Shown here: piece after piece, positions 19,568-27,474 of the stretch
How positions within the stretch are numbered: the stretch's first letter is position 1
How the letters are laid out: each line of letters opens with the position of its first letter
Assembly: GCF_004348455.1 (NCBI RefSeq)
Contig: NZ_SMKA01000007.1
Coordinates: forward strand, 1 to 64,000
Direction of reading: 5' to 3'
DNA length: 64,000 nt
Source: Kribbella albertanoniae
GTDB taxonomy: Bacteria; Actinomycetota; Actinomycetes; Propionibacteriales; Kribbellaceae
Position numbers and translations under genes: made by a program
The notes under the pieces: model-generated
Database searches by the model: none
Seen by the model: only the letters and a program-made list of their open reading frames with translations
What the model was told of the DNA's origin: nothing

Positions 19568-21070
19568 TCACTCCGGCCGGAGCAACGGGAAGAGAATCGT
19601 CTCCCGTATACCGGCACCGGTGTAGAGCATGATGAGCCGGTCCAGACCCATCCCCATCCCACCGGCCGGCGGCATCCCGAACTCCATCGCGCGCAGGAAG
19701 TCCTCGTCGAGTTCCATCGCCTCGGGATCACCGGCGGCGGCCAGCAACGACTGTTCCACCAGGCGATCCCGCTGGATCACCGGGTCGTTCAGCTCCGAGT
19801 ACGCGACCCCGAGTTCGACCCCGTTGACGAACAGGTCCCAGGCCTCGACCAGGCCGGGGATTTCCCGGTGCGGCTTGGCCAACGGCCGCGCCGACTCCGG
19901 ATAGTCACGCACAAACGTCGGCTGGATCAGGTCGTGTTCGCACAACTTCTCGAACAGGTCGACGGCGATCTCACCGGCATTCCGGCCCGGCTGCAGCTCG
20001 ACCTCGTGCTGCTCGGCCAACTTCAGCAGGGCCGGCAGGTCGGTGGTCTGGTCGACACTCTCGCCGACCGCTTCGGACAGCAGCCCGAAAAGCGTCGCGT
20101 GCCGGAACGGCTGGGTGAAGTCGATCTCCTGCCCGTCGCGCGCGGTGACCGTCGTCCGCCCGATCGCCGCCCCGGCGTTCCGGATCAGCTCCTGGATGAG
20201 TTCGGCCATCGTGTCGTAATCGCCGTACGCCTGGTACGCCTCGATCATCGAGAATTCCGCCGCGTGGGTCGAGTCCAGCCCCTCGTTGCGGAAGGTCCGG
20301 CCGATCTCGAAGACCCGGTCGACCCCACCGATCATCGCCCGCTTGAGGTCGAGCTCGAGCGCGATCCGCAGCTTCATCTCCTGGTCGAACGCGTTCAGGT
20401 GCGTGCTGAACGGCCGCGCCGCGGCACCACCGTTGGTGAGCTGCAGGACCGGCGTCTCCACCTCGATGAAACCATGCGCGTCGTACGTCGCCCGCAGCGA
20501 CTTCAGTACGCCGGCCTTGGCCCGGACCATGTCCCGGGCCTCGGGGCGAACGATCAGGTCGACGTACCGGAGTCGGACGCGCGCCTCCTCGTTCAGCGGC
20601 TTGTGCTCGTTCGGCAGCGGGCGCAGCGTCTTGGCGGCCATCTGCCAGCCGGTCGCCTGCACGGACAGCTCGCCGCGGCGGCTCGTGACGACCTCGCCCT
20701 GGACGGCCAGCAGGTCGCCGATGTCGACGAGCTGCTTGAACCGGGCCAGCTCCTCCTCGCCGAGGTCGGCCAGCGACAGCATCACCTGCAACTCGGTCCC
20801 GTCGCCCTCACGCAGCCGGACGAAGCAGAGCTTGCCGGTGTTCCGCAGGAAGATGACGCGCCCGACCACCGACACCTGCTGGCCGGTCTTGGTGTCCGGC
20901 TCCAGCTCCTGACCGTCGTACGTCGCGCGCAGGTCCTTCAGCAGGTGCGTCCGCGCTACCGAGATCGGGTAAGGCTGCACTCCTTCCGCCAGCAGGCGGT
21001 CACGCTTCTCCCGGCGGACCCGCATCTGCTCCGGCAGGTCGTCAGTCGGGTCCACGTGTGTATCAGTCAT
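19568..21070 (-). CDS. lysS: lysyl-tRNA synthetase, class II
   Basis: Charges tRNA-Lys. 500 residues. An OB-fold anticodon-binding domain (about 65-160) precedes the class II catalytic core, with motif 2 (FRNEGLDSTHAAEFSMIEAY) and motif 3 (GMGLDRLIML). The ATG start is preceded by only nine bases from the stop of the MFS gene. lysS may therefore be co-transcribed with the exporter in addition to any own promoter. No rRNA or tRNA genes are near. Confidence 0.96.
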   Translation of the reverse strand: MTDTHVDPTDDLPEQMRVRREKRDRLLAEGVQPYPISVARTHLLKDLRATYDGQELEPDTKTGQQVSVVGRVIFLRNTGKLCFVRLREGDGTELQVMLSLADLGEEELARFKQLVDIGDLLAVQGEVVTSRRGELSVQATGWQMAAKTLRPLPNEHKPLNEEARVRLRYVDLIVRPEARDMVRAKAGVLKSLRATYDAHGFIEVETPVLQLTNGGAAARPFSTHLNAFDQEMKLRIALELDLKRAMIGGVDRVFEIGRTFRNEGLDSTHAAEFSMIEAYQAYGDYDTMAELIQELIRNAGAAIGRTTVTARDGQEIDFTQPFRHATLFGLLSEAVGESVDQTTDLPALLKLAEQHEVELQPGRNAGEIAVDLFEKLCEHDLIQPTFVRDYPESARPLAKPHREIPGLVEAWDLFVNGVELGVAYSELNDPVIQRDRLVEQSLLAAAGDPEAMELDEDFLRAMEFGMPPAGGMGMGLDRLIMLYTGAGIRETILFPLLRPE

Positions 21071-21079
21071 ACGCCAAGG

Positions 21080-22291
21080 CTAGTGACTGACCACCTCCAC
21101 CACCGAATCCTTTGTTCTGACCACGAGTACGGCGGCCACCCCCGCCCCGATCACACAGGCCGCTCCGCAGGCGAGGAAGGTCATCCGCGGGCCGAGCACG
21201 CCGCTGAGCAGCCCACCGAGCGGTAGCGCAATCAGGCTGAACCCCCGGACCGTCCCGGACAGCGCCGCGACCACCCGGCCACGGACCGCCTCGGCAACTC
21301 GGGTCACGATCAGGGTGCTGGTGGCCGCATTCAGCATGCCGCCCCCAGCTCCGGTGATGACTGCTCCGACGATCAGCAGCACCACACCGTTCGCCACGCC
21401 CATGCACGCCGTACCCAGGCCGATGCCGGCCATCCCGGCCAGTACGGCGCGCGCTCGGGAACTGGATGCGGTCAGCCGGCCGCTCCCCCAGGCGCCGAGG
21501 ATCGCACCGGCGCCCTGAGCAGCCAGCACCCATCCGTAGCCGGCTGCGTTCAATCCGACCTCGTTCGTGACCAAGAAGACCTCCGCCACGTTCACCGCCT
21601 CGCCCACCAGGACGAACGCCCACAGGCACGCGACCAGCACCCGGAGCAGGGGATCGCCGAGCAGTGCACTCAGCCCGGCGCTGAAGCCACCGGGCTCCCG
21701 GGCGACACCAGGCACCGGCCGGCGCCGTGTGCGCACCAGACCGGCCACCACTGCCAGCAGTCCAAAGGTGGCCGCATCCACCAGCAGCGCATCGCGGCCA
21801 CCGATCCACTCGACCAGAACACCTCCGACCGCAGACCCGACGAGCATGGCAACACCAATCAGCGCCTGACTCGTACCCGTCGCTCGGCCGACCAGGTCCT
21901 CCCCCACGATCCGCGGGATCAGCGCACCCCAGCACGGCCCGGCCACCGCCTGCCCGATCTGCAGCACGCACACCAGCCCCACGGTGCTCACCAGGTCGTG
22001 ACTGAACGCCAGCGCCACACCGGCAACGGCCTGCAGCGAGGTCGCGCAGACCAGCACCACGCGCGAGTCGTAGCTGTCCACGATCCGCCCGGCCACCGGA
22101 ATCATCACCACGGTCGGTACGGCGAACGCCAGCAGCAGAACCGTGATCGCCCCGGGCCCGCCGTACTCCTTGACCCGGAGCATCAGCGCGACCATCGCGA
22201 TCGCGTCCCCGGCGTACGACAACGCCCGAGCCGGCAACACCAACCGAACGTCCCGCTGCGACCACAACGAACTCTGAAGGGTTTGCTTCAC
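21080..22291 (-). CDS. MFS exporter (MFS_3/enterobactin-exporter-like)
   Basis: 403 residues with about 12 membrane helices and a motif A-like loop GRIVDSYDSR after helix 2. It resembles drug and siderophore exporters of the MFS_3 group. Substrate unknown. The GTG start sits inside a 36-bp palindrome that may be an operator, and no clear ribosome site precedes it. An ArsR-like regulator lies about 350 bases away in the opposite direction and is the obvious candidate repressor. The gene ends nine bases before lysS. Confidence 0.85.
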   Translation of the reverse strand: MKQTLQSSLWSQRDVRLVLPARALSYAGDAIAMVALMLRVKEYGGPGAITVLLLAFAVPTVVMIPVAGRIVDSYDSRVVLVCATSLQAVAGVALAFSHDLVSTVGLVCVLQIGQAVAGPCWGALIPRIVGEDLVGRATGTSQALIGVAMLVGSAVGGVLVEWIGGRDALLVDAATFGLLAVVAGLVRTRRRPVPGVAREPGGFSAGLSALLGDPLLRVLVACLWAFVLVGEAVNVAEVFLVTNEVGLNAAGYGWVLAAQGAGAILGAWGSGRLTASSSRARAVLAGMAGIGLGTACMGVANGVVLLIVGAVITGAGGGMLNAATSTLIVTRVAEAVRGRVVAALSGTVRGFSLIALPLGGLLSGVLGPRMTFLACGAACVIGAGVAAVLVVRTKDSVVEVVSH

Positions 22292-22311
22292 AAATGTGAA
22301 GTAAACCCTTC
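22276..22311. promoter_or_regulatory. 36-bp palindrome over the exporter start
   Basis: GAAGGGTTTGCTTCAC (22276-22291) pairs with GTGAAGTAAACCCTTC (22296-22311), 15 of 16 matching, spacer AAAT. It covers the GTG codon of the MFS gene. Size and symmetry suit a dimeric winged-helix repressor. Confidence 0.65.
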
Positions 22312-22334
22312 ACATCTCCATCCGTCAACCCCGC

Positions 22335-22396
22335 CACCTTGAGCACCCCTCAACCACTCCGCGCGGCCACCCAGGACCGAACCGTGCCCAAGGTCG
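22335..22396. repeat. family A 62-bp palindromic repeat, copy 1
   Basis: It begins CACCTTGAGCACCCCTCAAC and ends GAACCGTGCCCAAGGTCG. The ends are imperfect inverted copies (CCTTGAGCAC against GTGCCCAAGG). Confidence 0.85.
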
Positions 22397-22407
22397 CGAC
22401 CCCGCGG

Positions 22408-22469
22408 CACCTTGAGCACCCCTCAACCACCCGCCGCGCGTCAGAACGGTCGAACCGCTCCCAACGTCG
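22408..22469. repeat. family A 62-bp palindromic repeat, copy 2
   Basis: Same left arm as copy 1 over 23 bases. The right arm is diverged (GAACCGCTCCCAACGTCG). It follows copy 1 after 11 bases. Confidence 0.8.
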
Positions 22470-22487
22470 TACCGGCTCTCGCCCCGC

Positions 22488-22549
22488 GACCTTGAGCACC
22501 GATCAACCATCTGACGCGGGCACGCGTGACTGAACCGTGCTCAAGGTCG
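22488..22549. repeat. family A 62-bp palindromic repeat, copy 3
   Basis: Arms ACCTTGAGCACCGATCAACC and TGAACCGTGCTCAAGGTCG. The ten-base core CCTTGAGCAC is perfectly repeated in inverse. Confidence 0.85.
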
Positions 22550-22560
22550 GGGCGGGGCGC

Positions 22561-22621
22561 CACCTTGGGCACGGGTCGACCACTTTTCGGGGGTGCGGGT
22601 GGTTGAGGGGTGCTCAAGGTG
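22561..22621. repeat. family A palindromic repeat, variant copy 4
   Basis: 61 bp. CACCTTGGGCACGGGTCGAC pairs with GGTTGAGGGGTGCTCAAGGTG. The right arm is an inverse of the usual left arm, so this copy is the most symmetric. It ends eight bases before the -10 box of the next gene. Confidence 0.8.
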
Positions 22622-22629
22622 GGCGCGGT

Positions 22630-22635
22630 TAGGGT
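22630..22635 (+). promoter_or_regulatory. -10 box for leaderless ArsR-like gene
   Basis: TAGGGT lies six bases before the GTG at 22642 and no Shine-Dalgarno sequence fits between them. A leaderless transcript is likely. Confidence 0.4.
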
Positions 22636-22641
22636 GGCGGG

Positions 22642-23205
22642 GTGGCCGAGAAGACGCAGGTGGTGCTGACGGATCCGCGAGCGATCCGGGCGCTGGCGCA
22701 TCCGGCGCGGCAGGTCGTGATCGACGAGCTGTACAACGGGCGGGTGCTGACTGCGACCGAGTGCGCGGAGCTGGCCGGGCTGACCCCCTCGGCGATGAGC
22801 TACCACCTGCGAGCGCTCGAGCGGTGGGGCATCGTGGAGCGCGCCGACGAGTCCGCCGACGGCCGGGAGCGCCCCTGGCGAGCGCCGGCGCGGGGGCTCG
22901 TAATCCCGTCGCAGTCGACGCCGTCCGGGCGGCTGGCGAACCAGGCGATGATGCGGGTCGCGGTGGACCGGATGCTCGAGCTCTTCGCCGACATGCCCGG
23001 GGACGACCCTTGGGACGACGTCAGCGCGATGAGCCGGTCCCGGCTGTGGCTGACGCACGAGGAGACCGGGCAGCTGATCACCGAGCTGCAGGAGCTGGTC
23101 GACCGCTACCGGAAGGGCCGCACCAAGGCGGACCACCCCGCGGACGCCCGTGCGGTCCACACGATGTTCACCGTCGTAGCGGCCGGAGAGGCACCGAAGG
23201 CCTGA
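22642..23205 (+). CDS. ArsR-like winged-helix regulator
   Basis: 187 residues. An N-terminal winged helix-turn-helix (about 12-75; LAHPARQVVIDELYNG, then TECAELAGLTPSAMSYHLRAL) is of the ArsR/HTH_20 type. The helical C-terminal half lacks the cysteine metal site of classical ArsR. It probably binds DNA as a dimer. Its neighbour, the MFS exporter with a palindrome at its start, is the natural target. The effector could be a drug or metabolite. The GTG start appears leaderless. Confidence 0.82.
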   Translation: MAEKTQVVLTDPRAIRALAHPARQVVIDELYNGRVLTATECAELAGLTPSAMSYHLRALERWGIVERADESADGRERPWRAPARGLVIPSQSTPSGRLANQAMMRVAVDRMLELFADMPGDDPWDDVSAMSRSRLWLTHEETGQLITELQELVDRYRKGRTKADHPADARAVHTMFTVVAAGEAPKA

Positions 23206-23267
23206 TTTCGGCCCAAAGTACTTCCCGGGTCAGTTAACTGGTTGCCGACCGATGTAACTATGGGTAC

Positions 23268-23912
23268 ATGGGGGAAGCGCTGGCAATCGCGATACCGACC
23301 GGTGGACTGGCTGTTCTGGCGTACCTGGTGGTGGGGCTCGTCATCGGCATCGAGAGCATGGGGGTGCCGCTGCCGGGCGAGACCACGCTGATCGCCGCGG
23401 CGCTGCTGTCGTCCCAGGGCGACCTGCGGCTCGAGTTCGTGATCGGGGCCGCCGCGACGGGTGCGATCATCGGCGACTCGGTCGGTTACTACATCGGCCG
23501 CCGGGCCGGCCGCGGCCTGTTCGACCGGCTCGGCCGCCGGTCCAAACACTTCTCGGCCGCCCGGATCGAGCGCGCCGAGAAGTACTTCCACCGGTACGGC
23601 GTCTGGACGGTCTTCTTCGGCCGGTTCGTCGCACTGCTCCGGATCTTCGCCGGCCCGATGGCCGGCACCCTGCGGATGCCCTACCCGAAGTTCCTGATCG
23701 CGAACGCGACCGGCGGGATCGCCTGGTCCACCACGATCGGGATCGTTGCCTTCCACATCGGTGACAACGCGGACAAGATCTTCGGCCAGCTGTCGATCTG
23801 GGCGCTCGTGGTGGTCGTCATCGGTGCGGTCGCGGCCTACGCCTACTACAAGATCCGCCGCCGGCACCGGGCCGACGAGCCCGGTCTCGAGACCGAGTCC
23901 GCCGAGGCCTAG
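23268..23912 (+). CDS. DedA-family membrane protein
   Basis: 214 residues with about five hydrophobic segments. Family signatures: GVPLPGET (32-39), the re-entrant-loop Gly/Arg segment FFGRFVALLRIFAGPMAG and the C-terminal basic tail KIRRRHR. DedA proteins act in membrane lipid (polyprenyl-phosphate or phospholipid) flipping and pH or drug tolerance. Its ATG lies 62 bases after the regulator, so co-transcription is possible. The stop overlaps that of the opposing lipoprotein gene by three bases. Confidence 0.9.
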   Translation: MGEALAIAIPTGGLAVLAYLVVGLVIGIESMGVPLPGETTLIAAALLSSQGDLRLEFVIGAAATGAIIGDSVGYYIGRRAGRGLFDRLGRRSKHFSAARIERAEKYFHRYGVWTVFFGRFVALLRIFAGPMAGTLRMPYPKFLIANATGGIAWSTTIGIVAFHIGDNADKIFGQLSIWALVVVVIGAVAAYAYYKIRRRHRADEPGLETESAEA

Positions 23913-25207
23913 GGCCGGATCCGCAGGTCCAGCTTCGGGGTGGTCAGCCCGTCCATGTTGCGGCCACCGGATGCGGCCGGTGGCAGCACCCAGCGGTACG
24001 AGTAGGTGCCGACGGCACCGATCTTGAACCCGAAGACGGCCTGCCCGCGCCGCAGCGCCACCAGCTTCACCGACTTCCAGCTGCGGGTCTGCCGGTTCCA
24101 CAGCTGCAGGGTCGCCGTGGACGTGTACCCCGGCGCCACTCTGGCGAAGATGGTGACCATCTCGCCACGCTTCTTGTTGTTGCCGCCGAGGTACCCACCG
24201 GCGATCAGCCGGACCACTGCGCGGGTGAAGACCGCCGTACTGGCCGACTCGCTCGTCAGCACGCCCGGCTTGGCGTAGGGACTCGCCACTACTTTGTACG
24301 GTCGGCTACCCGCAGTGACGACCGGGATGTCGTAGTGCCCACCCGCCGTGGTCTTGCCGCGGGCCACCGGACTCCAGCGCGCCTTCGGCGTCACCTGGGT
24401 CAGCACGGTCAGCGGTATACCGGCCGAGGTGGTCTGCTGCAGTGCACAGGCGGTCTCGGCAGCGCAGAACGTCTCCTGCAGGACCACGCGGCCTCGCACC
24501 CGCACCGGCAGGCTGTACTGCGCCAGTGGCGGAACGAATACTGTCGCCGAACTGGTCAGCCCGACCACCTGGCCACCGAGGTTGCTCGACCACTCGTTCT
24601 CGGTCCGCAGCTGGAACAGGAACGGTGGCTTGATGCTGTTGATCACCTTCCGGGTCGAGGTCGTCCCCGGGGCGATCGGTGCCGGCTGCGTACCGGGCCG
24701 GCCGACTATCGGCACGTACTTCTGAGCCTTCGGACCGTCCACGTCGAGCGGGTCGTTCGGGGTGAAGTCCTGCCGTGCGGCCGGCACTGCCCAGCGGATC
24801 AGCACGCCACGGCCCTGGGCGACCGCGAAGGCCGAGTTCGGCCGGACCGGTCCGTCGGTGTCGAACACCGGGGACTTCGACGGCTTGCCGGTCAGCCCCT
24901 CCCTGGTCGTCCCGTTGGTGACGACCACGCGGTAGTTGCCGTCCGGCGGGAACGCCGAGGTCGGGATGTCCCAGCTGTTCCCCTGCGTGGCCGGCAGGTA
25001 CTGGACGTACGACGGGCTTTCGCTGAGCACACCCTCGATCGTGATCCGGTTGGGTGCGTCGGCGTCCTTCCAGGTCACCCGGACGGAGTTCTTCGCAGCG
25101 CCCACCCAGCTGACCGCCACGGCCGACGGCGACGGATCCGCCGTACAGGCGGTCAGAACGGAAGCACTGGCCACAACGACCAGTGCCACGGCGAGTATCC
25201 GCCGCAC
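23909..25207 (-). CDS. secreted lipoprotein with beta-sandwich domains, function unknown
   Basis: About 432 residues. The signal peptide ends in the lipobox LTAC, giving a lipid-anchored Cys at about residue 20. A fibronectin-III-like segment follows (SVRVTWKDADAPNRITIEG), then several all-beta stretches. No enzyme motif is seen. The start is the GTG at 25207 with GAGG upstream. A surface binding or structural role is plausible but unproven. Divergent from the AhpD-like gene across 94 bases. Confidence 0.75.
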   Translation of the reverse strand: MRRILAVALVVVASASVLTACTADPSPSAVAVSWVGAAKNSVRVTWKDADAPNRITIEGVLSESPSYVQYLPATQGNSWDIPTSAFPPDGNYRVVVTNGTTREGLTGKPSKSPVFDTDGPVRPNSAFAVAQGRGVLIRWAVPAARQDFTPNDPLDVDGPKAQKYVPIVGRPGTQPAPIAPGTTSTRKVINSIKPPFLFQLRTENEWSSNLGGQVVGLTSSATVFVPPLAQYSLPVRVRGRVVLQETFCAAETACALQQTTSAGIPLTVLTQVTPKARWSPVARGKTTAGGHYDIPVVTAGSRPYKVVASPYAKPGVLTSESASTAVFTRAVVRLIAGGYLGGNNKKRGEMVTIFARVAPGYTSTATLQLWNRQTRSWKSVKLVALRRGQAVFGFKIGAVGTYSYRWVLPPAASGGRNMDGLTTPKLDLRIRP

Positions 25208-25301
25208 TCGGACCACCTCGTTCCAGTACCTCACTACTGACGGGCTGCACGATATACCGTGGAAGCAGTCACCTCGGGGGGACGACCAAGGGGGGAACAC
25301 C

Positions 25302-25859
25302 ATGGTTTATATCGCAGTACCCGAGAACCAGGATTTCTACGACAAGCACCGCGCTCCGGCCGGACACGTGCCCAACTACGTCAGCGCCTTCGCTGCACGG
25401 CCGGCCGTCTTCGATGCCTGGCTCCAACTGAATGCCGCCGTCAAGGCATCGATGGACCTGCGCCGCTACGAGATCGCCACGTTCGCAGCGGCCACAGCGC
25501 TCAAGTCGAGCTACTGCAGCCTCGCGCACGGACAGATCCTCACCAACAACTTCTACACGGCCGACGAGGTGACCGAGTTCGCCGGCGAGACCGCTGATGA
25601 CCCGGTCGACCGCGCAGTGATGGCCTTCGCCCGCAAAGTCGCCCTGGCCGCGGACACCGTCACGCAGGAGGACGTGGATGAGCTCAAGGCGCACGGTCTG
25701 GGCGACGACGACGTACTGGATGTCGTGCTGGCCGCAGCAGCGCGCTGCTTCTTCTCCAAGACCCTGGACGGCACCGGCACCCAGCCGGACTCCGTCTTCA
25801 ACGCTCTCCCGGAGACCCTGCGGACCGCACTCACGGTCGGGCGTCCGATCGAGAGCTAG
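25302..25859 (+). CDS. AhpD-like/carboxymuconolactone decarboxylase-family protein
   Basis: 185 residues of the helical AhpD fold. It keeps Glu57 and the SYCSLAH motif with Cys72 and His76. The position of the first redox Cys in the AhpD CxxC is Ser69, so a disulfide-based peroxidase cycle like that of AhpD is doubtful. Similar proteins are called peroxidase-related enzymes without proven activity. The ATG has AGGGGGG upstream. Its end overlaps the coaX stop by four bases. Confidence 0.82.
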   Translation: MVYIAVPENQDFYDKHRAPAGHVPNYVSAFAARPAVFDAWLQLNAAVKASMDLRRYEIATFAAATALKSSYCSLAHGQILTNNFYTADEVTEFAGETADDPVDRAVMAFARKVALAADTVTQEDVDELKAHGLGDDDVLDVVLAAAARCFFSKTLDGTGTQPDSVFNALPETLRTALTVGRPIES

Positions 25860-26620
25860 GCGTGGTTGCGCGCGAAGGCCTGGTGCAGACCGCGCAGGGT
25901 GAGCAACGGCTCGTGCTGGACCGGTGTTGCGAGGTCGCGCAGCAGCAGCGGCGCCAGGGCACCAGTCAGTACGACGGGTGTGTCCGGAGCGAAGGACTGG
26001 TCGGTGCGGATCCGGTTGACCAGTCCGTCGACCATGGCCGCGAAACCGTGCACAGCTCCGGACTGCAGCGCCTCGACCGTGTTCTTGGCGACCAGCGTGC
26101 GCGGCCGGACCAGCTCGACCCGGCGGAGCTGGGCAGCAACATCACCCAACGCGTCGGTCGCAGTCTCGATGCCGGGGGCAATCACTCCCCCGGCGAACGC
26201 ACCGGCTGGGTTGACCACGTCGATGGTGATCGCCGTACCGACGTCGACGACCAGACACGGAGCGCCGTACAGCTGGACCGCAGCTAGTGCGTTGGCGATC
26301 CGGTCCGTTCCGACCTCACGCGGGTTGTCAACCAGCACTGGCAGACCGGTCTTCACACCCGGTTCCACTACGACACTCGGCACGTTCTGGTAGTAGCGCG
26401 TGACCAGGTCGCGGAATTCGTGCAGCACCTGCGGTACGGCGGAGCAGACCGCGATCCCGGACACCGGGGCCTCACCAGCGAGCAGGCCCTGGATCAGCAC
26501 CGCCCACTCGTCCGCCGTACGGCGGGGGTCCGTGCCAACCCACCAGTGGCGTTTGACCGTGCCTTCGAACACCAGCCCCACAAGGGTTCTGGTGTTCTCG
26601 ACTGCGACGGCCAGCAGCAT
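25856..26620 (-). CDS. coaX: type III pantothenate kinase-like CoaX with altered phosphate loop
   Basis: 254 residues of the CoaX ASKHA fold. Type III kinases phosphorylate pantothenate, the first step to coenzyme A. The general-base Asp106 (EVGTDR) and Asp126 (VVDVGTA) are present, as is GGVIAPG. However, the N-terminal phosphate motif, usually DxGNT (DVRNT in M. tuberculosis), reads AVENT here, with Ala6 for Asp and Glu8 for Gly. Activity is therefore uncertain. It begins on the stop of nadC (TGATG) and is translated with the nad genes. Fold certain, catalysis not. Confidence 0.85.
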   Translation of the reverse strand: MLLAVAVENTRTLVGLVFEGTVKRHWWVGTDPRRTADEWAVLIQGLLAGEAPVSGIAVCSAVPQVLHEFRDLVTRYYQNVPSVVVEPGVKTGLPVLVDNPREVGTDRIANALAAVQLYGAPCLVVDVGTAITIDVVNPAGAFAGGVIAPGIETATDALGDVAAQLRRVELVRPRTLVAKNTVEALQSGAVHGFAAMVDGLVNRIRTDQSFAPDTPVVLTGALAPLLLRDLATPVQHEPLLTLRGLHQAFARNHA

Positions 26621-27474
26621 CAGACGGCCTTGAGGTCCAGGGCGATGTCCAGCACCGGCGCGGAGTGCGTGAGCGCACCGACCGCCAGGAAGTTCACACC
26701 GGTCTCGGCGACCTCCCGGGCCCGGTCCAGCGTCAGCCCGCCGGATGCCTCCAGCTTCGCGCGGCCGGCCACCTTCTCGACGGCCTCCCGCAACAGTGGG
26801 ACATCCATGTTGTCGAGCAGGATGAGCTCGGCACCGGAGTCCACTGCGATCAATGCGTCCTCGACCGAGTCCACCTCGACCTCGACCGAGATGTCCGGGA
26901 AGGCCTTGCGTACCAGCCGGAACGCCTCAGCCACGCCGCCAGCCGCGATCACATGGTTGTCCTTGATCAGTGCGGCGTCGGACAGACCCATGCGGTGGTT
27001 CTTACCGCCGCCACAGCGAACGGCGTACTTCTCGAGTGAACGCAGCAGCGGCATCGTCTTGCGGGTGTCCCGGATGACCGCACCGGTGCCCTCGACCGCA
27101 TCCACCCAGCGCCGGGTCAGCGTGGCCACACCGGACAGGTGGCAGAGCAGGTTGAGCGATGTCCGCTCGGCAATCAGCAGCTGCTGGGTCTTGCCGCGAA
27201 TCGTCATCAGTACGTCGCCCCGCCGTACTGACGCGCCGTCGGCCACGGAGTACTCGAGCTCGACCTGCCCGGGCGCTGCGACCTGCCGAATCACCAGTTC
27301 GGCAATCTCGAGGCCTGCGACCACGCCGTCGGCCCGGGCGACCAGCTCGGCGACCGAGATCTGCTCCGGGTCGACCGTGGCGGTCGTCGTGACGTCCACA
27401 CCACCGGCGAGGTCCTCCTCGAGCGTGGCTCGCACGAGGTCACCGACCCACTGCCGGTCGACGGTGTCATCCAT
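26620..27474 (-). CDS. nadC: nicotinate-nucleotide pyrophosphorylase (carboxylating)
   Basis: Converts quinolinate and PRPP to nicotinate mononucleotide in de novo NAD synthesis. 284 residues with the family motifs RDTRKTMPLLR, GGGKNHRMGL and the C-terminal LEASGGL. The start is the ATG giving MDDTVDRQWVG, with AAGGAG upstream; a longer frame exists inside nadB. It overlaps nadB by eight bases and coaX by one, so all three are one translationally coupled unit. Confidence 0.95.
   Translation of the reverse strand: MDDTVDRQWVGDLVRATLEEDLAGGVDVTTTATVDPEQISVAELVARADGVVAGLEIAELVIRQVAAPGQVELEYSVADGASVRRGDVLMTIRGKTQQLLIAERTSLNLLCHLSGVATLTRRWVDAVEGTGAVIRDTRKTMPLLRSLEKYAVRCGGGKNHRMGLSDAALIKDNHVIAAGGVAEAFRLVRKAFPDISVEVEVDSVEDALIAVDSGAELILLDNMDVPLLREAVEKVAGRAKLEASGGLTLDRAREVAETGVNFLAVGALTHSAPVLDIALDLKAV

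Larger units (their letters stand above)
22292..22641. other. intergenic block of palindromic repeats
   Basis: 350 bases between the exporter and its probable regulator. After the operator-like palindrome it is almost filled by four family A repeats. I see no gene. Confidence 0.7.

Noticed and set aside
22335-22621. CRISPR array
   Set aside because: The repeats are palindromic 62-mers with 11-18-base gaps, not short repeats with 30-40-base spacers, and no cas gene is near.
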